This document shows positions 1-9,387 of a stretch of DNA of 64,000 bases, one piece after another; position 1 is the first letter of the stretch; each line of letters opens with the position of its first letter. The stretch lies in the NCBI GenBank assembly GCA_949287065.1, contig CASEEV010000012.1, positions 1-64,000 of the forward strand, read 5' to 3'. The notes beneath the pieces were generated by a model. It was not told where the DNA came from, did no database searches, and worked only from the letters and a program-made list of their open reading frames with translations. A program made the translations under genes and the position numbers. This DNA comes from an uncultured Collinsella sp. (GTDB lineage Bacteria > Actinomycetota > Coriobacteriia > Coriobacteriales > Coriobacteriaceae).

Positions 1-1
1 C

Positions 2-796
2 TCTGTGGAGCACCTCTCCAAAACATACGGCAAGGGCGACGCCGCCACGCGGGCGCTCGACGATGTGAGCTTTACCGTCGATGCCGGGGAGTTCGTAGCG
101 ATCGTAGGATCCTCGGGATCGGGCAAGTCGACGCTTCTGCACCTTATCGGCGGCGTCGACCGCCCCAGCTCGGGAACCGTGCGTGTGCAGGGCGAAGACA
201 TCTTCTCGCGCACTGACGAGCAGCTCGCCGTGTTTCGCCGCCGCGAGGTGGGGCTCGTGTACCAGTTCTACAACCTTATCCCCGTGCTCGACGTGGTGGA
301 GAACATGACCCTGCCCGTTCAGATGGACGGTCGGCGCGTGAACGTTGACCGGCTCAACTACCTGCTGCGCACGCTCGGCCTCAACGGGCGCGAGCACCAT
401 CTGCCCAACCAGCTCTCCGGCGGCCAGCAGCAGCGCGTGGCCATCGGGCGCGCCCTTATGAACGCTCCGGCCATCGTGCTCGCCGACGAGCCCACGGGCA
501 ACCTGGACTCAAAGAACTCCGCCGACATCATGGGGCTTCTGCGGCGCTCCAACAAGGAGCTCGGGCAGACGCTCATCGTCATCACGCACGACGAGGACAT
601 CGCGCTCACCGCTGACCGCGTCATCGCGATCGAAGACGGACGCATCGCGCGCGACGAGCGGCGGCGACGCCAAGCCGGTGCGCGCAGCACGGAGCTCAGG
701 CGCGGCTCGCGCTTCTCGGGCGCCGTCTCGACGGGCGCACACGCAGGCACGCGCTTTGCGGCCGGCACGCACACTGCGGCCGAGGGGGTGCGCTGA
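2..796 (+). CDS. ABC transporter ATP-binding protein, MacB/LolD type (5' end cut by window)
   Basis: This is the nucleotide-binding subunit of an exporter-type ABC transporter; it hydrolyses ATP for the permease encoded just downstream. Counting from the GTG at base 5, the protein shows Walker [10 protein letters not shown] (35-43), a Q-loop VYQ (85-87), the signature LSGGQ (137-141), Walker B IVLADE (157-162) and the H-loop histidine in ITHD (about 195). The reading frame is open to the window edge, so the true start probably lies a few codons upstream. After the usual domain there is a 45-residue Arg/Ala-rich tail of unknown role. The stop overlaps the next start (TGATG), so the two are translationally coupled. 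The substrate cannot be told from sequence; MacB/FtsX pairs often handle peptides, antibiotics or lipoproteins. Confidence 0.93.
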   Translation, partial: SVEHLSKTYGKGDAATRALDDVSFTVDAGEFVAIVGSSGSGKSTLLHLIGGVDRPSSGTVRVQGEDIFSRTDEQLAVFRRREVGLVYQFYNLIPVLDVVENMTLPVQMDGRRVNVDRLNYLLRTLGLNGREHHLPNQLSGGQQQRVAIGRALMNAPAIVLADEPTGNLDSKNSADIMGLLRRSNKELGQTLIVITHDEDIALTADRVIAIEDGRIARDERRRRQAGARSTELRRGSRFSGAVSTGAHAGTRFAAGTHTAAEGVR

Positions 797-3723
797 TGGG
801 CATCTTCGGACGTTTTACCCTGAGGTCGCTTGCGCGCAACCGCGTGCGCACGGCCGTCTCGATCGTCGGCATCGCGCTCTCGTGCGCGCTTCTCACCGCC
901 GTGCTCACGAGCGTCGTGAGCCTGTCGACCATGCTGCTCGAGCGCACCGGCGCGGACGAAGGCTGGTGGTACGCCGAGGTGGCAGACGTCGGCAAGGACG
1001 GCTTGGACCGTCTCGCAGGCAAGCCCGACGTCACTGACTGGACTGGCATCGCCGATCTCGGCGCGGCGTCGCTGGGCGACAAGAACAGCGACGTCTTCGG
1101 GCGTTACCTGTACGCCAAGACCTGGCCTGCCGAGCAAGACGGCAGCGAGCCGCTAGTGCAGGAGCCCGAGCTCGTTGCCGGACGCGCGCCCGAAGCGGCA
1201 GGAGAGATCGTGCTCCCCCACTACCTGCAGAATGCCGAGCTCGAGCCCTGCGGCGTCGACACTGCGGGAGGCGGCGCCATCAAGCTCGGCAGCTCCGTCA
1301 CGCTCGAGCTGGGCACGCGCACCCTCACCGACGACAAGAGCGGCACGAGCCGTGTCGCGACGTCGATGGACGGCGACGTCATGGCCGACACCGCTCAAAG
1401 CGAGACCTACGCACAGAACCTCGGATCCGTCACGGGCACCGTCGTCGGCTTCTACCGCAGCTACGGAATCTCCTCCACGTACGCCATGCAGGGGAACTCC
1501 GCCTACGTCTACGACGACGGCACCGCGCTCGAACGCGTGCTGACCGACGGTTCCGACGCCACCTGGGTATCGGCCCTCTTCCGCACCGGCAACCCCGCCG
1601 ACGCCGAGCGCGCGGCGGACGACATCGTCCGAGAGACATCCTGCGGCCCGCATGCCGCCGCACGGGCGCACACGAGCCTGCTGCGCTGGATGGGCGTCAC
1701 GCCCGGCAACGCCATCTGGAACACGCTCTACTGGATCGCGGGCATCTTGGCCGCCGTCATCATCGTTGCCGGCGTGTCTCTCGTCTACAACGCGTTTGCC
1801 ATCTCGGTCGCCGAGCGTACCCGGCAGTTCGGTCTTCTCGCCTCGCTCGGCGCAAGCAAGCGCCAGCTGCGGCGCACCGTGCTCACCGAGGCGCTGGTCT
1901 TAGGGGCCGCGGGCATACCCTTGGGGCTCGCGCTCGGACTCGCCGGGTGCTATGCGGTCTTCTGGTTCACCGGAGAAGGGCTCGCATCGATGCTGGGGGC
2001 GGCCGAGGCAGGCGCCGCCGTCAACGTCCGCGTGGTCGTAAGCGCCCCGGTGCTCGCCCTAGCGGCGCTTCTCGCACTCGTTACGCTCTTGGCGAGCGCA
2101 TGGATTCCGGCGCTGCGCGCGGGCCGCGTGTCGGCCGTCGACGCGATCCGCCAGGCCCAGGACGTACGGCTGTCGCGCCGCGGCAGGCGGGCTTTGCGGC
2201 GCGCCGCACGACGCGGCAGGCGCGCAGGGACCGCCGGGCACCTTGCCGAGAAGGACGTGCGCCTGCGCGGCATCGCCGCACGGCTCTTCGGCGTGCCCGG
2301 GTTCGTGGCGCACCGCAACCTCACGCGCAGCACGAGCAAGGGGCGCGTAACGGTAGCGGCGCTCGCCGTGTCAGTTGCGCTTCTCATCATCTCGGGCAGC
2401 ATCGGCGCCACGCTCGAGTACGCGAGCGGCACCGCGCTCGACACCATGGAGGGCCAGGACCTTCTCCTCACCGTCGACGCCACCGGCGCAGGGGCTGACC
2501 AGTCGCTCGCCCTCGCCGACGGCAAGGTAGACGGCCCGGGCATGCAAAAGGCGCTCGCGCGCTTCTACGCAGACGCTAGGGGCGTTGCGGGTGCCGAGGC
2601 AAACGGCTACACCACGACGTACCTCGCCGAGATGATCCTCTCGGCAAACATGGCCTCCGACGACATGGGCAGCTTCGACCCCACCGGTGCGCGGTTGTCG
2701 GGCGGACGCTGGTACGGCAGTGCCTACGTTGAGTTCGTCGACGACGCGAGCTGGAACGACTACGTACGCGCGCGCGGGCTCTCGCGGGACGAGTTCTGCG
2801 ACCCCGCGCATCCCAAGGCCATTGCCGTAAACGGATACAACGCAAAAAGCGACGGGTCCTACGCCCACTGGAAGCCACTTGCCAAAACGGGTACCGCAGA
2901 GTCAATCGAGTTCGTCGACCTTGACGGCAGCTTCTTCTCCGCAGTGCAAGACGGGCCCAGCGGAGAGCCCGAGGCCAGCTACTGCGACGAAGACGGCAAC
3001 GAGCGCACCATGCCCCTGGACGAGGCGGTTGCTCGGAAAACCTCGATTGAGGTGGGCGCGCTCGCCGACTCTGCGCCCGCATGCGTTGACTCGTCCGACG
3101 GCACGCTTCAGATCATCCTGCCCGCCTCCGCCATCGAGCTTGCCGACACCATGGGGTACTCGTACGCCAACATGTCGTTCTTGACCGACGGCGACGTCGC
3201 CCGCGCCAGCGACGCTCAGGACGCCCTCGAGGCGATCTCCTTAGAGCACCCCGAGCTCGACGTCATGTACGTGAACGTTGCCGGCAGCAAGCTCCAGGCG
3301 CGCCTCATGACCGACACGATCAACACGTTCATCTACTGCTTCGCCGTGGTCTGCGGACTTATCGCCGTGGCCAACGTCTTCAACACGCTCACCAACTCGC
3401 TCATGCTGCGCCAGCGCGAGTTTGCCGTTCTCAAGTCCGTGGGCATGGGCAACCGCGCGTTCAGAGGCATGATCGCCTACGAATGCGCGAGCTATGCCGT
3501 GCGCGGCTTTGCGGTCGGGTTCGTTATCGCGCTCGCCGCCGCCGTCGGGCTCTACCATTCCATGGCGCTGTCGTACGCAACGTACGAGTTCGGCCTGCCC
3601 TGGCTCCAGATCGGCATCTCCGCCGCCGTGATCGTGGCGGTGATTCTCGCCAGCGTGGCCTTTGCCCTGCACCAGGCCCGATCCTCGAGCATCGTGGACG
3701 CCCTGCGCGCCGACGCGCTCTAG
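796..3723 (+). CDS. ABC transporter permease with two FtsX domains
   Basis: A 975-residue integral membrane partner of the preceding ATPase. An N-terminal membrane helix (about 18-40) is followed by a large outer domain, a first FtsX domain (about 310-460, with the typical [16 protein letters not shown] coupling segment), a second large outer domain, and a C-terminal FtsX domain (about 850-975, with [15 protein letters not shown]). The two copies of the E/R-x-FG/AxLKS-hGh motif are the coupling helices that touch the ATPase. Length and domain order match the two-component exporters common in Gram-positive bacteria. The start is fixed by the one-base TGATG overlap with the ATPase gene. The substrate is unknown and no adjacent two-component system is visible in the window. 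Confidence 0.92.
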   Translation: MGIFGRFTLRSLARNRVRTAVSIVGIALSCALLTAVLTSVVSLSTMLLERTGADEGWWYAEVADVGKDGLDRLAGKPDVTDWTGIADLGAASLGDKNSDVFGRYLYAKTWPAEQDGSEPLVQEPELVAGRAPEAAGEIVLPHYLQNAELEPCGVDTAGGGAIKLGSSVTLELGTRTLTDDKSGTSRVATSMDGDVMADTAQSETYAQNLGSVTGTVVGFYRSYGISSTYAMQGNSAYVYDDGTALERVLTDGSDATWVSALFRTGNPADAERAADDIVRETSCGPHAAARAHTSLLRWMGVTPGNAIWNTLYWIAGILAAVIIVAGVSLVYNAFAISVAERTRQFGLLASLGASKRQLRRTVLTEALVLGAAGIPLGLALGLAGCYAVFWFTGEGLASMLGAAEAGAAVNVRVVVSAPVLALAALLALVTLLASAWIPALRAGRVSAVDAIRQAQDVRLSRRGRRALRRAARRGRRAGTAGHLAEKDVRLRGIAARLFGVPGFVAHRNLTRSTSKGRVTVAALAVSVALLIISGSIGATLEYASGTALDTMEGQDLLLTVDATGAGADQSLALADGKVDGPGMQKALARFYADARGVAGAEANGYTTTYLAEMILSANMASDDMGSFDPTGARLSGGRWYGSAYVEFVDDASWNDYVRARGLSRDEFCDPAHPKAIAVNGYNAKSDGSYAHWKPLAKTGTAESIEFVDLDGSFFSAVQDGPSGEPEASYCDEDGNERTMPLDEAVARKTSIEVGALADSAPACVDSSDGTLQIILPASAIELADTMGYSYANMSFLTDGDVARASDAQDALEAISLEHPELDVMYVNVAGSKLQARLMTDTINTFIYCFAVVCGLIAVANVFNTLTNSLMLRQREFAVLKSVGMGNRAFRGMIAYECASYAVRGFAVGFVIALAAAVGLYHSMALSYATYEFGLPWLQIGISAAVIVAVILASVAFALHQARSSSIVDALRADAL

Positions 3724-3771
3724 GCGGCCCCTCCGGAAGGGCCCTCGGGCCAGCACGACCCGCGCAAAACC

Positions 3772-3870
3772 GCAAGACTACGCAGCAAAGCGGGGTTACC
3801 GACTCAATATTGCCGGTAACCCCGCACACCTGCGTAATCTTGCTGCAAAGCCGTGCGTCTGCGCAGTCTT
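3772..3870. repeat. Inverted word array GCAAGAYTACGCA around a nested hairpin
   Basis: In the gap between two convergent genes, GCAAGACTACGCA (3772-3784) is matched by its inverse TGCGTAATCTTGC (3831-3843), and a third partial inverse copy TGCGCAGTCTT sits at 3860-3870. Between the first two lies a 10-bp perfect stem, CGGGGTTACC (3791-3800) with GGTAACCCCG (3815-3824). The array could fold as a nested hairpin and may act as a bidirectional terminator, although no clear T tract follows. The same word recurs at 53768-53926. Confidence 0.75.
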
Positions 3871-3953
3871 TAGGACCGAGAAGAGCGGACGGCGAGAAGA
3901 ACGGACGGCGGGCGCGGGCGCTCCCGAACCTGACGCCGCAGCGTCGGCGCTCC

Positions 3954-4916
3954 CTAGATATGCTCCTCGACGAAGCGGGCCACCGTGCCCCAGTAGCGCT
4001 CGGGATCTGCGAACGCCGCAGCACCGTGGCTCGCGCCCTCGACGAGGAGCCTCTCTTTTACCGGAGAAGCGCAGGCCTCGTACAACGCGTCGAGCATGGC
4101 AGCCGGCACGAAGATGTCGTCGGCACCGTGGATGAAGAGCATGGGCACGCGAGCGCGGCGCAGCTGCCGCACCGCCGACGCCTCGCGAAAGCCAAAGCCC
4201 GCGCGCAGGCGGCACACCAAGCTCGCCGCGTCGAGCAGCGGATGCGGCGGCAGATGGAAGAGCATGCGCAGCTGCACGCAGAACTCGTCCCATACGCTCG
4301 TATAGCCGCAGTCCTCCACGATACAGCGCACTTGGCTCGGAAGATCGCGACCCGATGCCATCATGACCTCGGCGCCGCCCATCGAAACGCCGTACAAAAC
4401 GATGCGGGAGCCCGGATCGCGATGCACGAGCTCGCCCAGCCACTCCACCAAGTCGGCGCTGTCGCGCCAGCCCATCTGCACGTAGCCACGCCCGTTGCGC
4501 TCATGGGCGCGGGCGGCGGGCATGAGCACGGCAAAGCCGGCGGCATGAGCGTAGGATGCCGCAACCGCGTTGTCCGAAGGCCTCCCGGCAAAGCCGTGGC
4601 ACAAAACGGCGTACTTGCGCTGACAGGCGTCGGCGGGCTCGGGCGGCACGAACCACCCGAGAAGCTCCGTGCCGTCCGAGGCGCGAAGTGCGACGCTTTG
4701 CTTCGCGCGCTCGAACCACGCACGCGCCCCGTCGAGCTGCGGGTTGCCGTTGAACTGGTCGCTGTCGACGCCCTCGAGCTCGCCTGCGCGGAGCCTCCCG
4801 AGGATCGAGAACCGCGCCTGGGGATTGAGCGCGAAGTCAAACAGCAGGTTGCCCGCCAACGCGAGCAACCCCAGAACGGTTAACGCTGCGACTCCGAGAA
4901 TGACCAGGCTACTCAT
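3954..4916 (-). CDS. Alpha/beta hydrolase, membrane-anchored
   Basis: A 320-residue alpha/beta-hydrolase-fold protein. An N-terminal hydrophobic segment (about 3-28) predicts a membrane anchor or signal. The nucleophile elbow is GVSMGGAE (Ser in the G-x-S-x-G context, about 170-180), preceded by an oxyanion-region HGFAG motif (about 125). A late Asp in HGADD and a His in GASHG complete a plausible Ser-Asp-His triad. It resembles cell-surface esterase/peptidase-like hydrolases of Gram-positive bacteria; the substrate is unknown. The start overlaps the end of the upstream flippase-like gene by 8 bases, so the pair is cotranscribed and probably acts on membrane lipids or envelope polymers (inference). 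Confidence 0.87.
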   Translation of the reverse strand: MSSLVILGVAALTVLGLLALAGNLLFDFALNPQARFSILGRLRAGELEGVDSDQFNGNPQLDGARAWFERAKQSVALRASDGTELLGWFVPPEPADACQRKYAVLCHGFAGRPSDNAVAASYAHAAGFAVLMPAARAHERNGRGYVQMGWRDSADLVEWLGELVHRDPGSRIVLYGVSMGGAEVMMASGRDLPSQVRCIVEDCGYTSVWDEFCVQLRMLFHLPPHPLLDAASLVCRLRAGFGFREASAVRQLRRARVPMLFIHGADDIFVPAAMLDALYEACASPVKERLLVEGASHGAAAFADPERYWGTVARFVEEHI

Positions 4917-6213
4917 CGGACGGGCTGTTCTCGCCCTTGCGCTTGAGGCTGTGCGGGCTTACGGTGACGCCGCCCGGAGCGCGGGTCACCACGGTACCGG
5001 CGCGGCGCACCCGGCGCGTCTCCTCCTCTTGGCGCTTGGCGCGGTTGAACTCGGCCACCGGGTCGGGGGCGGGAGCGGCAGGCTTTTTGGAGCTCAGGCC
5101 AAAGCGGCGCATCAAGCGGTCCCAGCGCGCGTGTATGCTCGCATGGCGCGCCGACTTGAGGCCCAGCAGCGGGGCCGAGAGCAGCGTGGGCGCAAAGAAC
5201 GTCACGAGGCGCCACACCAAGAAGGCTGCCGTGGCCGATGGTCCGAACATGTGACCCAAGAAGAGCGCGAAGCCTCCCTCGGCGCCGCCGGTACCTCCGG
5301 GCAGGGGCACTGCGCTCGAAAGCAGCTGCACAAAGGCCGCAGCGGCGATGACCGTCACAAAGTCGCTCGCCTCGCCGCAGCCGAAGGCGTAGAGCAAGAA
5401 GAACGGCACCATGTAGAAGAAGAGCAGCTGCAGCATCGTAATGACCACGGTCAGCGCCATAGACGAGAAGTGCCCCGCGGAATGCTTGAACTTCTGCGAG
5501 AAGGAGTAGATCTCCTCGTCGACGAACTCGCGCCAGTTCTCGATCTTGTCCTCCTCCACGCCGAGACGCGCGAGGATCGAGATGAGCCAATGCGCGAGGC
5601 GCGTGACCCCGCGCGGGCAGAGGGCAACGGCAAAGATACCGATGAGGATGCAGACGTGGCCGCCGAAGCTAAAGGCGCAGAGAAGCACCATGTTGCCGTA
5701 GAGCCCCGTGAAGAACCCGAGGCGCGCCGCAAGCAGAATGGCGCCCCAGGCGCACAGGCCAAACTGATAGACGATGAAGCGCGTGAACTGGGTGGCGCCC
5801 GCCTCTCCGACGTTTTGGCCCGCCTTGGTGAGACGGTAGATCTGGGCCGGCGTGGAGCCCATCATCATGGGCGTAAGGTTGCCGAAGAAGATGCCCGAAG
5901 CCTCGACCGATATGAGGTCTCTGATGCCCACCGGCGAGTCGGGGTCGAGCCATACGGCAATGGCGTAGGCGATGATGCCGAACACCAGGTACAAAAGCAT
6001 GAAGAAGCACGCCACCAGAAGCCACGAGACCTTGATGTTGGCCATAGCGTCGACGAACTGAGCCACCTGGCCGCTCATCACGAGGTAGACCACGTAGACG
6101 ACCAGGACGCACCCGATGAAGATCGCGCCTCGACGCGCGCCCTTCTTGTCGTCTCCCGTCGACTGCGCGTCGACGGTGGGCTGGGGCGCGTTGCCGTGTG
6201 GAGTGCTCGACAT
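4909..6213 (-). CDS. YbhN/UPF0104 (lysylphosphatidylglycerol synthase TM-like) membrane protein
   Basis: A 434-residue polytopic membrane protein of the UPF0104/AglD2 family, related to the membrane domain of MprF. At least seven hydrophobic segments are visible (for example around 30-55, 70-95, 150-175, 190-215 and 260-285). Typical family patterns are present: the LTPMMMGSTPAQIYRL stretch near residue 115 and PLPGGTGGAEGGF near 310. Members move or flip lipids or are of unknown function. The charged N-terminus ends with an RRG before the first helix. The start at 6213 has a good ribosome site (GAGGAG, 7 bases upstream). The C-terminus (about 385-434) is a basic, probably cytoplasmic tail. 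It is coupled to the hydrolase that follows. Confidence 0.87.
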   Translation of the reverse strand: MSSTPHGNAPQPTVDAQSTGDDKKGARRGAIFIGCVLVVYVVYLVMSGQVAQFVDAMANIKVSWLLVACFFMLLYLVFGIIAYAIAVWLDPDSPVGIRDLISVEASGIFFGNLTPMMMGSTPAQIYRLTKAGQNVGEAGATQFTRFIVYQFGLCAWGAILLAARLGFFTGLYGNMVLLCAFSFGGHVCILIGIFAVALCPRGVTRLAHWLISILARLGVEEDKIENWREFVDEEIYSFSQKFKHSAGHFSSMALTVVITMLQLLFFYMVPFFLLYAFGCGEASDFVTVIAAAAFVQLLSSAVPLPGGTGGAEGGFALFLGHMFGPSATAAFLVWRLVTFFAPTLLSAPLLGLKSARHASIHARWDRLMRRFGLSSKKPAAPAPDPVAEFNRAKRQEEETRRVRRAGTVVTRAPGGVTVSPHSLKRKGENSPSDE

Positions 6214-6333
6214 GAAATGCTCCTCGGGTAAAGACTAAGGAATCGTTGCGCGGGAACAATGCAAGGCAAGCACACGCAAAGCGCCTGCATCGCGCCATGA
6301 CATCCCGCAAAGCGAACGCTGGCTTTACCCTCA

Positions 6334-7143
6334 GTGTACCCTAGCGGACCTTACGCACCGCAGAAAAACGGCGGGCGCCGCGTCCGTCAGGAAATCAACG
6401 GAAGGACCGTCTTGGGAGCGTTTCTCATACTTCTCGGCATCGCAAGCGCCGTGTACGGCGCAACCATCATGGCGGTCCGCTCCGGCACGCGCTTTTACGC
6501 CGTTTGGTACGGCATCGCCGCTGCTGCGCTCGCCTGCGGAACGGCGACGGTCGCGCTCGGCTGGGGCAACCTCCCGCTGCCCGTACACGTGGTAGCGTAC
6601 GCGCTTATCGCGGTGTTGGCCGTTGTTCTCGCGCTGTCGATCCTTACTGCGGCGGTTTCCAAAACGTCGGATCCGGGCGACCTCGACTGCATCATCGTGC
6701 TCGGCGCCCAAGTGCGCAGGCGCGGCGTGCCCTGCCAGGCGCTGAGGCATCGTCTCGACACCGCGGTCCGCTACCTCGCCGCGCACCCCGCGTGCCAAGC
6801 AATCGTCTCGGGCGGCCAGGGCCCCAACGAGCCGTGCTCCGAGGCGCGCGCCATGGCCAACTACCTGGTCAAGCACGGCGTCGAGCGCAGCCGCATCGTA
6901 CGGGAGGACCGCTCCACCTCAACGGTCGAGAACATCCGCTTCTCGCGGCCCCTCATCGCCGGCGTCAAAGCGGCAGGGCTTGTTACCAACGACTTTCATC
7001 TCCCTCGCGCCCTGGCTATCGCCCGCAAGCAGGGCCTCGCCCTCCGCGGCATCGCCGCGCCGTCGCACCCATGGTACCTGCCGAACAACCTCTTGCGCGA
7101 ATGCCTCGCCATCGTCAAGGGCATCATCCGCGGCACGGTGTAG
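6334..7143 (+). CDS. YdcF/DUF218 family membrane protein (ElyC/SanA-like)
   Basis: A 269-residue protein with three N-terminal membrane helices (about 25-47, 54-76, 82-106) and a C-terminal DUF218 domain (about 113-262). Diagnostic motifs are the IIVLGAQV strand start, RLDTAVRY, the SGGQGPNEPCSEA loop, ED-S-ST-EN (DRSTSTVEN) and TNDFHLPRA. Family members such as ElyC and SanA affect envelope polymer assembly, but the reaction is not settled. The GTG at 6334 has no clear Shine-Dalgarno, so a start a few codons downstream is possible. The gene is divergent from the flippase-like gene and is followed by the 30-nt repeat block. Confidence 0.85.
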   Translation: MYPSGPYAPQKNGGRRVRQEINGRTVLGAFLILLGIASAVYGATIMAVRSGTRFYAVWYGIAAAALACGTATVALGWGNLPLPVHVVAYALIAVLAVVLALSILTAAVSKTSDPGDLDCIIVLGAQVRRRGVPCQALRHRLDTAVRYLAAHPACQAIVSGGQGPNEPCSEARAMANYLVKHGVERSRIVREDRSTSTVENIRFSRPLIAGVKAAGLVTNDFHLPRALAIARKQGLALRGIAAPSHPWYLPNNLLRECLAIVKGIIRGTV

Positions 7144-7192
7144 AAGCGGACGGCCCTCCACAGCGTCAAAAGAGCAGTCGGCGGTGCTCCGT

Positions 7193-7560
7193 TGCGCAGA
7201 TTTGCGGTCGATACGGGCGCTGTGCGCAAAAAGGGCATCGATACTGACACGCTGCGCAAAAATGCCTTCGATACTGGCAAGGTGCCCCAATTCCGCCGTG
7301 CATCTTGGTCAAAACACTACGATAGGAGCTACGTTTCTCCACGGTTAACTCTATTATGTAGATCTTCTCGACAACAGGCTGAGAAGACGCACCCTTAGCG
7401 TACCAGATTTAGCGCAGACTGCCCGAACCGTGGCTTTTTCTGCGCAAGGCACCCGTACCGCGTTGGTAATGGCGCAGCCCGCCCGTATCGTAGGACATGC
7501 TGCGCGGCGCGCCCGTATCGAAAGGCTTTCTGAGCAGCGCGCCTGATCTGCGACGCGGCG
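7193..7560. repeat. Degenerate 30-nt periodic repeats in two inverted blocks
   Basis: Two blocks face each other in the gap after the YdcF gene. In block 1, TGCGCA-A words start at 7193, 7223 and 7253, and CGATAC words at 7209, 7239 and 7269, an exact 30-nt period. Block 2 has five contiguous 30-nt units starting at 7411, 7441, 7471, 7501 and 7531, with a core near TGCGCAGCGCGCCCGTATCG and a variable 10-nt remainder. The block 1 unit is the reverse complement of the block 2 unit. About 135 bases of unrelated, more AT-rich DNA (7276-7410) separate them. The blocks contain no open reading frame with coding character. This covers most of the 475-base gap between YdcF and the tRNAs. Confidence 0.85.
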
Positions 7561-7575
7561 CGCTAAGCCTACGCA

Positions 7576-7610
7576 TAACAAAACCCCCGCAGGCTCTTGC
7601 CTACGGGGGT
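7576..7610 (-). terminator. Rho-independent terminator of the tRNA operon
   Basis: A CCCCCG-x-AGGC / GCCT-x-CGGGGG hairpin (7584-7609) is followed, reading the minus strand, by a short T-rich run (TTTTG). It lies 8 bases past the CCA end of tRNA-Glu. Confidence 0.85.
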
Positions 7611-7618
7611 TGAACAGT

Positions 7619-7695
7619 TGGTAGCCCGTACCGGATTCGAACCGGTGATCTCCGCCTTGAGAGGGCGGCGTCCTGAACCGCTAGACGAACGGGCC
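7619..7695 (-). tRNA. tRNA-Glu (anticodon CTC)
   Basis: On the minus strand the cloverleaf is complete: acceptor stem GGCCCGT paired with ACGGGCT, anticodon arm CCGCC-CTCTCAA-GGCGG giving anticodon CTC, T arm with GGTTCGAATCC, and an encoded CCA end at 7619-7621. It is transcribed second in a two-tRNA operon after tRNA-Gln, about 19 bases downstream of it. Confidence 0.96.
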
Positions 7696-7714
7696 ACACT
7701 GTAAAGGAGCACAT

Positions 7715-7788
7715 TGGCTGGGATGGAGGGAGTCGAACCCCCATTGACGGAACCAGAATCCGCTGTCCTGCCATTAGACGACATCCCA
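7715..7788 (-). tRNA. tRNA-Gln (anticodon CTG)
   Basis: On the minus strand: acceptor stem TGGGATG paired with CATCCCA, anticodon arm GCGGA-TTCTGGT-TCCGT giving anticodon CTG, T arm GGTTCGACTCC, and an encoded CCA (7715-7717). It is the first gene of the two-tRNA operon. Tandem Gln-Glu tRNA genes are common in Actinobacteria. Confidence 0.96.
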
Positions 7789-7823
7789 ATGCACGCTTGC
7801 GCGGGGGTACCGCGCGAGAACAT

Positions 7824-7852
7824 ATAATATGGGAAGCCACCGAGAAGCGCAA
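7824..7852 (-). promoter_or_regulatory. Sigma-70-type promoter of the tRNA operon
   Basis: On the minus strand, -35 TTGCGC (7847-7852) and -10 TATTAT (7824-7829) are separated by exactly 17 bases. The predicted transcript start is about 7817, roughly 28 bases before tRNA-Gln. Confidence 0.8.
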
Positions 7853-7971
7853 GCCCCAAAGAGAACTTTTTTGTAACAGCCCTCAGTTGTGGGCACCTTA
7901 TGAACAACGAGCCGCCAAGCCTCTGTCCGGCCACAAGGCCACGGCCCTCGCGCAGCCAAAACCTCGCATGC

Positions 7972-9294
7972 TCACGCTTCCTCTTCCGGCAGCTCTCCCT
8001 CGGCAAGGTCGCGCGGCAGCCGTCGTGCCGCCCAGAGGCTGGCGAGCATCTTGGCCGAGGCAGCGTCAAACTCGTCGCGCGCCTCGGCGAGCGCATGCGC
8101 CGCCAAGCGTTCGGCGAGCTTTGGCACAGGCACCCCGTACGGCTCGGCTTCCCAGCCCTTCTCCTCGAGCGCGGCACGGGCGCGTTCGACGTCCTTCTCG
8201 CCAAGCGCCGCGCAGTCGATGCCGATACGCGCGCCGAGGTCGGGGCAGTACACGGCCGCGGCAACGAGGCTCGCGCACGCCGCTGCGAGCCGCGGCGGCA
8301 GCGCGTCCATCTCGCGGATCTCCACGAACCCTTTGAGGCGCACGTTGGGAAACACCATCGAGAACAGGTGGAGAAGCTCAGGCTTCTTAAGCGTGCGCTC
8401 CCCCATCAGCTCGGCAGCCGTAGCGTCGCCCGTCGGAACGCTATGCCCGGAGGCATCGGTAAAGAGGATGGGCCTCACGCACGCGACCCAGCGCGCGTAC
8501 TGCTCGAACGAGAAGGTGCTTGCGCCCTCCGCGTCGGCCTCCATGCTGCCCGGCACCGTACCGCACCGCTCCGCGTCGACCGCGCGCCAGATATGCGAGC
8601 GCGCCATAGCGGGCGCAGGTTTTCCGCGGAACACCGGCGCGTTGTCAAAGAGAAAGGCAAAGACCGGCCCGAGCACCGTGGCGCGGCGCACGAGCTGCAT
8701 GGCGTTGGCCTCGTCTACGTAGTCGAGCGACACCTGGGTGCTCGCGGTGGCGCGCATCATGTCGCGTGCATAGGCGCCGCGCTTGCTCAGATACGCGTCC
8801 ATCAGCGCATAGCGATCCTTGGGGATAAGCTCGAGTTCCTCGGGTGCGCACGCCTGCGGGTTGTAGCCGCGCGCCACAAAACGCGCGTCGAGTCCGAGCT
8901 CGCCGAGCGCGCAGGCGACCTCCTCGTCAAACCTCAGCAACGCCCGGTACAGAGCAGCAGCCGAAGTAGACGGCCCTGCCGAGATCTCCATCTGCGCCGC
9001 CGGCTCGAGCGACACGGTCACCGGAACTGCGGCATCGCCCGCATCGATGGTATAGGCGAGCCCCATGAGATGACCGTCAACGAACACGCGCTCCTCGGGC
9101 GCATGGTGCGCGGCGAGGGTCTCGAGAAGCGCGTGAACGCCCTTCTCGCCCGCATAGGAAACGCTTTTGCCCTCGGCGTCGATCAAGAACCGCTCGAGCT
9201 CCAGCCCGACCTTGCGCTCGCCCGGGCGCTTCTCTCCCCCGGCGAGAAGCGCGACCATTGCCGCGAGGTTCTCCTCGAAGCAGCCTCCTGCCAT
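7972..9294 (-). CDS. gshA: Glutamate-cysteine ligase, GCS2 family
   Basis: A protein of about 440 residues that joins glutamate and cysteine in an ATP-dependent step, the first step of glutathione or gamma-glutamylcysteine synthesis. Family features include GLELERFLID near the N-terminus (metal/ATP-binding Glu), SLEPAAQMEISAGP (the E-x-x-x-Q-x-E-I pattern), RGYNPQ and RDMMRATASTQVSLDY. The ATG at 9294 is chosen over a GTG 24 bases upstream because GGAAAGG precedes it at about 10 bases. No gshB is seen nearby, so the end product may be gamma-glutamylcysteine. The substrate could differ, since EgtA and carboxylate-amine ligases share the fold. It follows the CCA-adding enzyme gene by 93 bases and is probably cotranscribed. 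Confidence 0.82.
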   Translation of the reverse strand: MAGGCFEENLAAMVALLAGGEKRPGERKVGLELERFLIDAEGKSVSYAGEKGVHALLETLAAHHAPEERVFVDGHLMGLAYTIDAGDAAVPVTVSLEPAAQMEISAGPSTSAAALYRALLRFDEEVACALGELGLDARFVARGYNPQACAPEELELIPKDRYALMDAYLSKRGAYARDMMRATASTQVSLDYVDEANAMQLVRRATVLGPVFAFLFDNAPVFRGKPAPAMARSHIWRAVDAERCGTVPGSMEADAEGASTFSFEQYARWVACVRPILFTDASGHSVPTGDATAAELMGERTLKKPELLHLFSMVFPNVRLKGFVEIREMDALPPRLAAACASLVAAAVYCPDLGARIGIDCAALGEKDVERARAALEEKGWEAEPYGVPVPKLAERLAAHALAEARDEFDAASAKMLASLWAARRLPRDLAEGELPEEEA

Positions 9295-9387
9295 GTGACA
9301 CGACCTTTCCCGGCACACGCCGCGATCGTCAAATGTTTACCGGGGCTTATACCCATTTGCGCGGGAGGCGCACACAACCTCTACGGT

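Noticed and set aside
7193-7560. A CRISPR array reading of the 30-nt repeats
   Set aside because: Repeats are degenerate, spacers are only 10 bases, the blocks are inverted and no cas genes are near.
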